From positions 1-19,723 of the forward strand of contig JAIWOA010000038.1 of NCBI GenBank assembly GCA_020217115.1: 19,723 nt of DNA. Reading direction: 5' to 3'. Below the pieces are notes generated by a model, which saw only the letters and a list, made by a program, of their open reading frames with translations, was not told the DNA's origin and made no database searches. A program made the position numbers and the translations under genes. Positions 19,141 through 19,723 of this stretch are shown in pieces (within the stretch, counting starts at the first letter, position 1; every line of letters starts with the position of its first letter). This DNA is from Calditerrivibrio sp. (GTDB taxonomy: Bacteria > Chrysiogenota > Deferribacteres > Deferribacterales > Calditerrivibrionaceae).

Positions 19141-19168
19141 AGATAAAAAACTGAAGTTGGAGAGATTT

Positions 19169-19651
19169 ATGCAAAATGCTATAGTAGGGATATTAATGGG
19201 GAGTGACAGTGATCTTCCTGTAATGAGAAAATGTTCGGAAATTTTAAAAAATTTCGGTATACCATATGAAATGAAGGTACTTTCAGCCCACAGAACACCT
19301 GATGAGACAATTAAGTATACAGAGGATGCAAAAAATAATGGGATTGAAGTGTTAATTGCAGCTGCAGGGGGAGCAGCCCATCTACCGGGAGTAATTGCAG
19401 CAAAGACAACTCTGCCCGTTATAGGAGTACCAATGCCAAGCTCCTTAATGAACGGTTTAGACTCTCTTTTGTCAATAGTTCAGATGCCAAAAGGGATACC
19501 TGTAGCTACAGTAGGGGTAGGTAATGCAGAAAATGCGGCACTCCTTGCAATAAGGATCCTTGCATTAAAATATCCAGATATACAGACAAAGTTAGAAAGC
19601 TTTATTGAAGAACAGAGAAAAAAGGTCTTAAGTATAAAAATTGAAGAATAG
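19169..19651 (+). CDS. purE: N5-carboxyaminoimidazole ribonucleotide mutase
   Basis: PurE converts N5-CAIR to CAIR in purine biosynthesis, following PurK. The 160-residue protein has the class I PurE landmarks GSDSDLPVM near the start, the SAHRTPDE motif with the catalytic His, the [12 protein letters not shown] loop and [31 protein letters not shown] choose the ATG at 19169, which has GGAG 6 bases upstream; an in-frame TTG at 19157 overlaps that ribosome site and is unlikely. No purK lies beside it here; the gene overlaps a TsaC-type gene at its end. Confidence 0.96.
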   Translation: MQNAIVGILMGSDSDLPVMRKCSEILKNFGIPYEMKVLSAHRTPDETIKYTEDAKNNGIEVLIAAAGGAAHLPGVIAAKTTLPVIGVPMPSSLMNGLDSLLSIVQMPKGIPVATVGVGNAENAALLAIRILALKYPDIQTKLESFIEEQRKKVLSIKIEE

Positions 19652-19723
19652 CACTCTTATAAAGTTAAATACAGAAAATATAGATGAAGCTGTGGAATAT
19701 ACAGCAAAAGTTCTTCTTGCTGG
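19641..19723 (+). CDS. Start of a Sua5/YrdC/TsaC-family gene (cut by window end)
   Basis: Only the first 27 codons are visible: from a TTG at 19641 they read (M)[21 protein letters not shown] and then KVLLAG. The pattern 'K-[IL]-N-x-E-N-x-x-E-A-V...A...L..G' is the typical opening of L-threonylcarbamoyladenylate synthase, which makes the precursor for t6A37 in tRNA. A stop codon in this frame at 19635-19637 limits the start to this TTG or a later codon. It overlaps the end of purE by 11 bases, suggesting coupling; the ribosome site is weak (AAGG about 15 bases away). The call rests on a short stretch, so the product is likely but unproven. Confidence 0.6.
   Translation, partial: MKNSTLIKLNTENIDEAVEYTAKVLLA

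Overview
The window is AT-rich bacterial DNA carrying conserved core genes. The combination of a complete Na+-pumping NADH:quinone reductase (Nqr) operon, a fli operon with a MotE-like gene, and the general character of the proteins suggests a thermophilic or anaerobic flagellated Gram-negative of the Deferribacteres type (Calditerrivibrio or Deferribacter-like). That placement is a recognition-based guess with no search behind it. Layout: the left edge (1-690, + strand) is the C-terminal part of acetate kinase, followed by a hairpin and about 425 bp of gene-free DNA filled with degenerate repeats. From 1148 to 19072 every gene lies on the minus strand, so transcription runs right to left. In transcription order these are flgB, flgC, fliE, fliF, fliG, fliH, fliI, fliJ and a motE-like gene (flagellar rod, MS ring, switch, export ATPase); a methyltransferase and a U32 protein that look like TrmR and TrhP (tRNA wobble-uridine 5-hydroxylation and methylation); ligA; a pyruvate,phosphate dikinase/PEP synthase regulatory protein; nqrA-F; and a nitroreductase-family gene. 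At the right edge, divergent from flgB, purE and the first codons of a Sua5/YrdC/TsaC-type gene read on the + strand. Genes in the minus-strand run overlap or sit within a few bases of each other, with three longer gaps. Each of these gaps holds a plausible promoter: one before fliE, one before nqrA and one before the nitroreductase gene. The nqrA promoter is a perfect TTGACA/TATAAT pair placed so that transcription should begin at or very near the A of the nqrA ATG, with no Shine-Dalgarno sequence in front, so nqrA may be translated from a leaderless mRNA. How the genes fit together: Nqr uses NADH to reduce quinone and exports Na+, giving a sodium gradient. The flagellar genes build the basal body and export gate energiser, although no stator gene is present to show whether the motor uses Na+ or H+. 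Acetate kinase and the PPDK/PEP-synthase regulator both bear on the acetate/pyruvate/PEP node. I see no phage, IS element, CRISPR array, rRNA or tRNA, and no broken genes. Most of the window is familiar biology. The points worth a second look are the possible leaderless nqrA, the trmR-trhP pair inside a motility-linked run, the repeat-filled spacer and the compact flgB/purE divergent promoter region.
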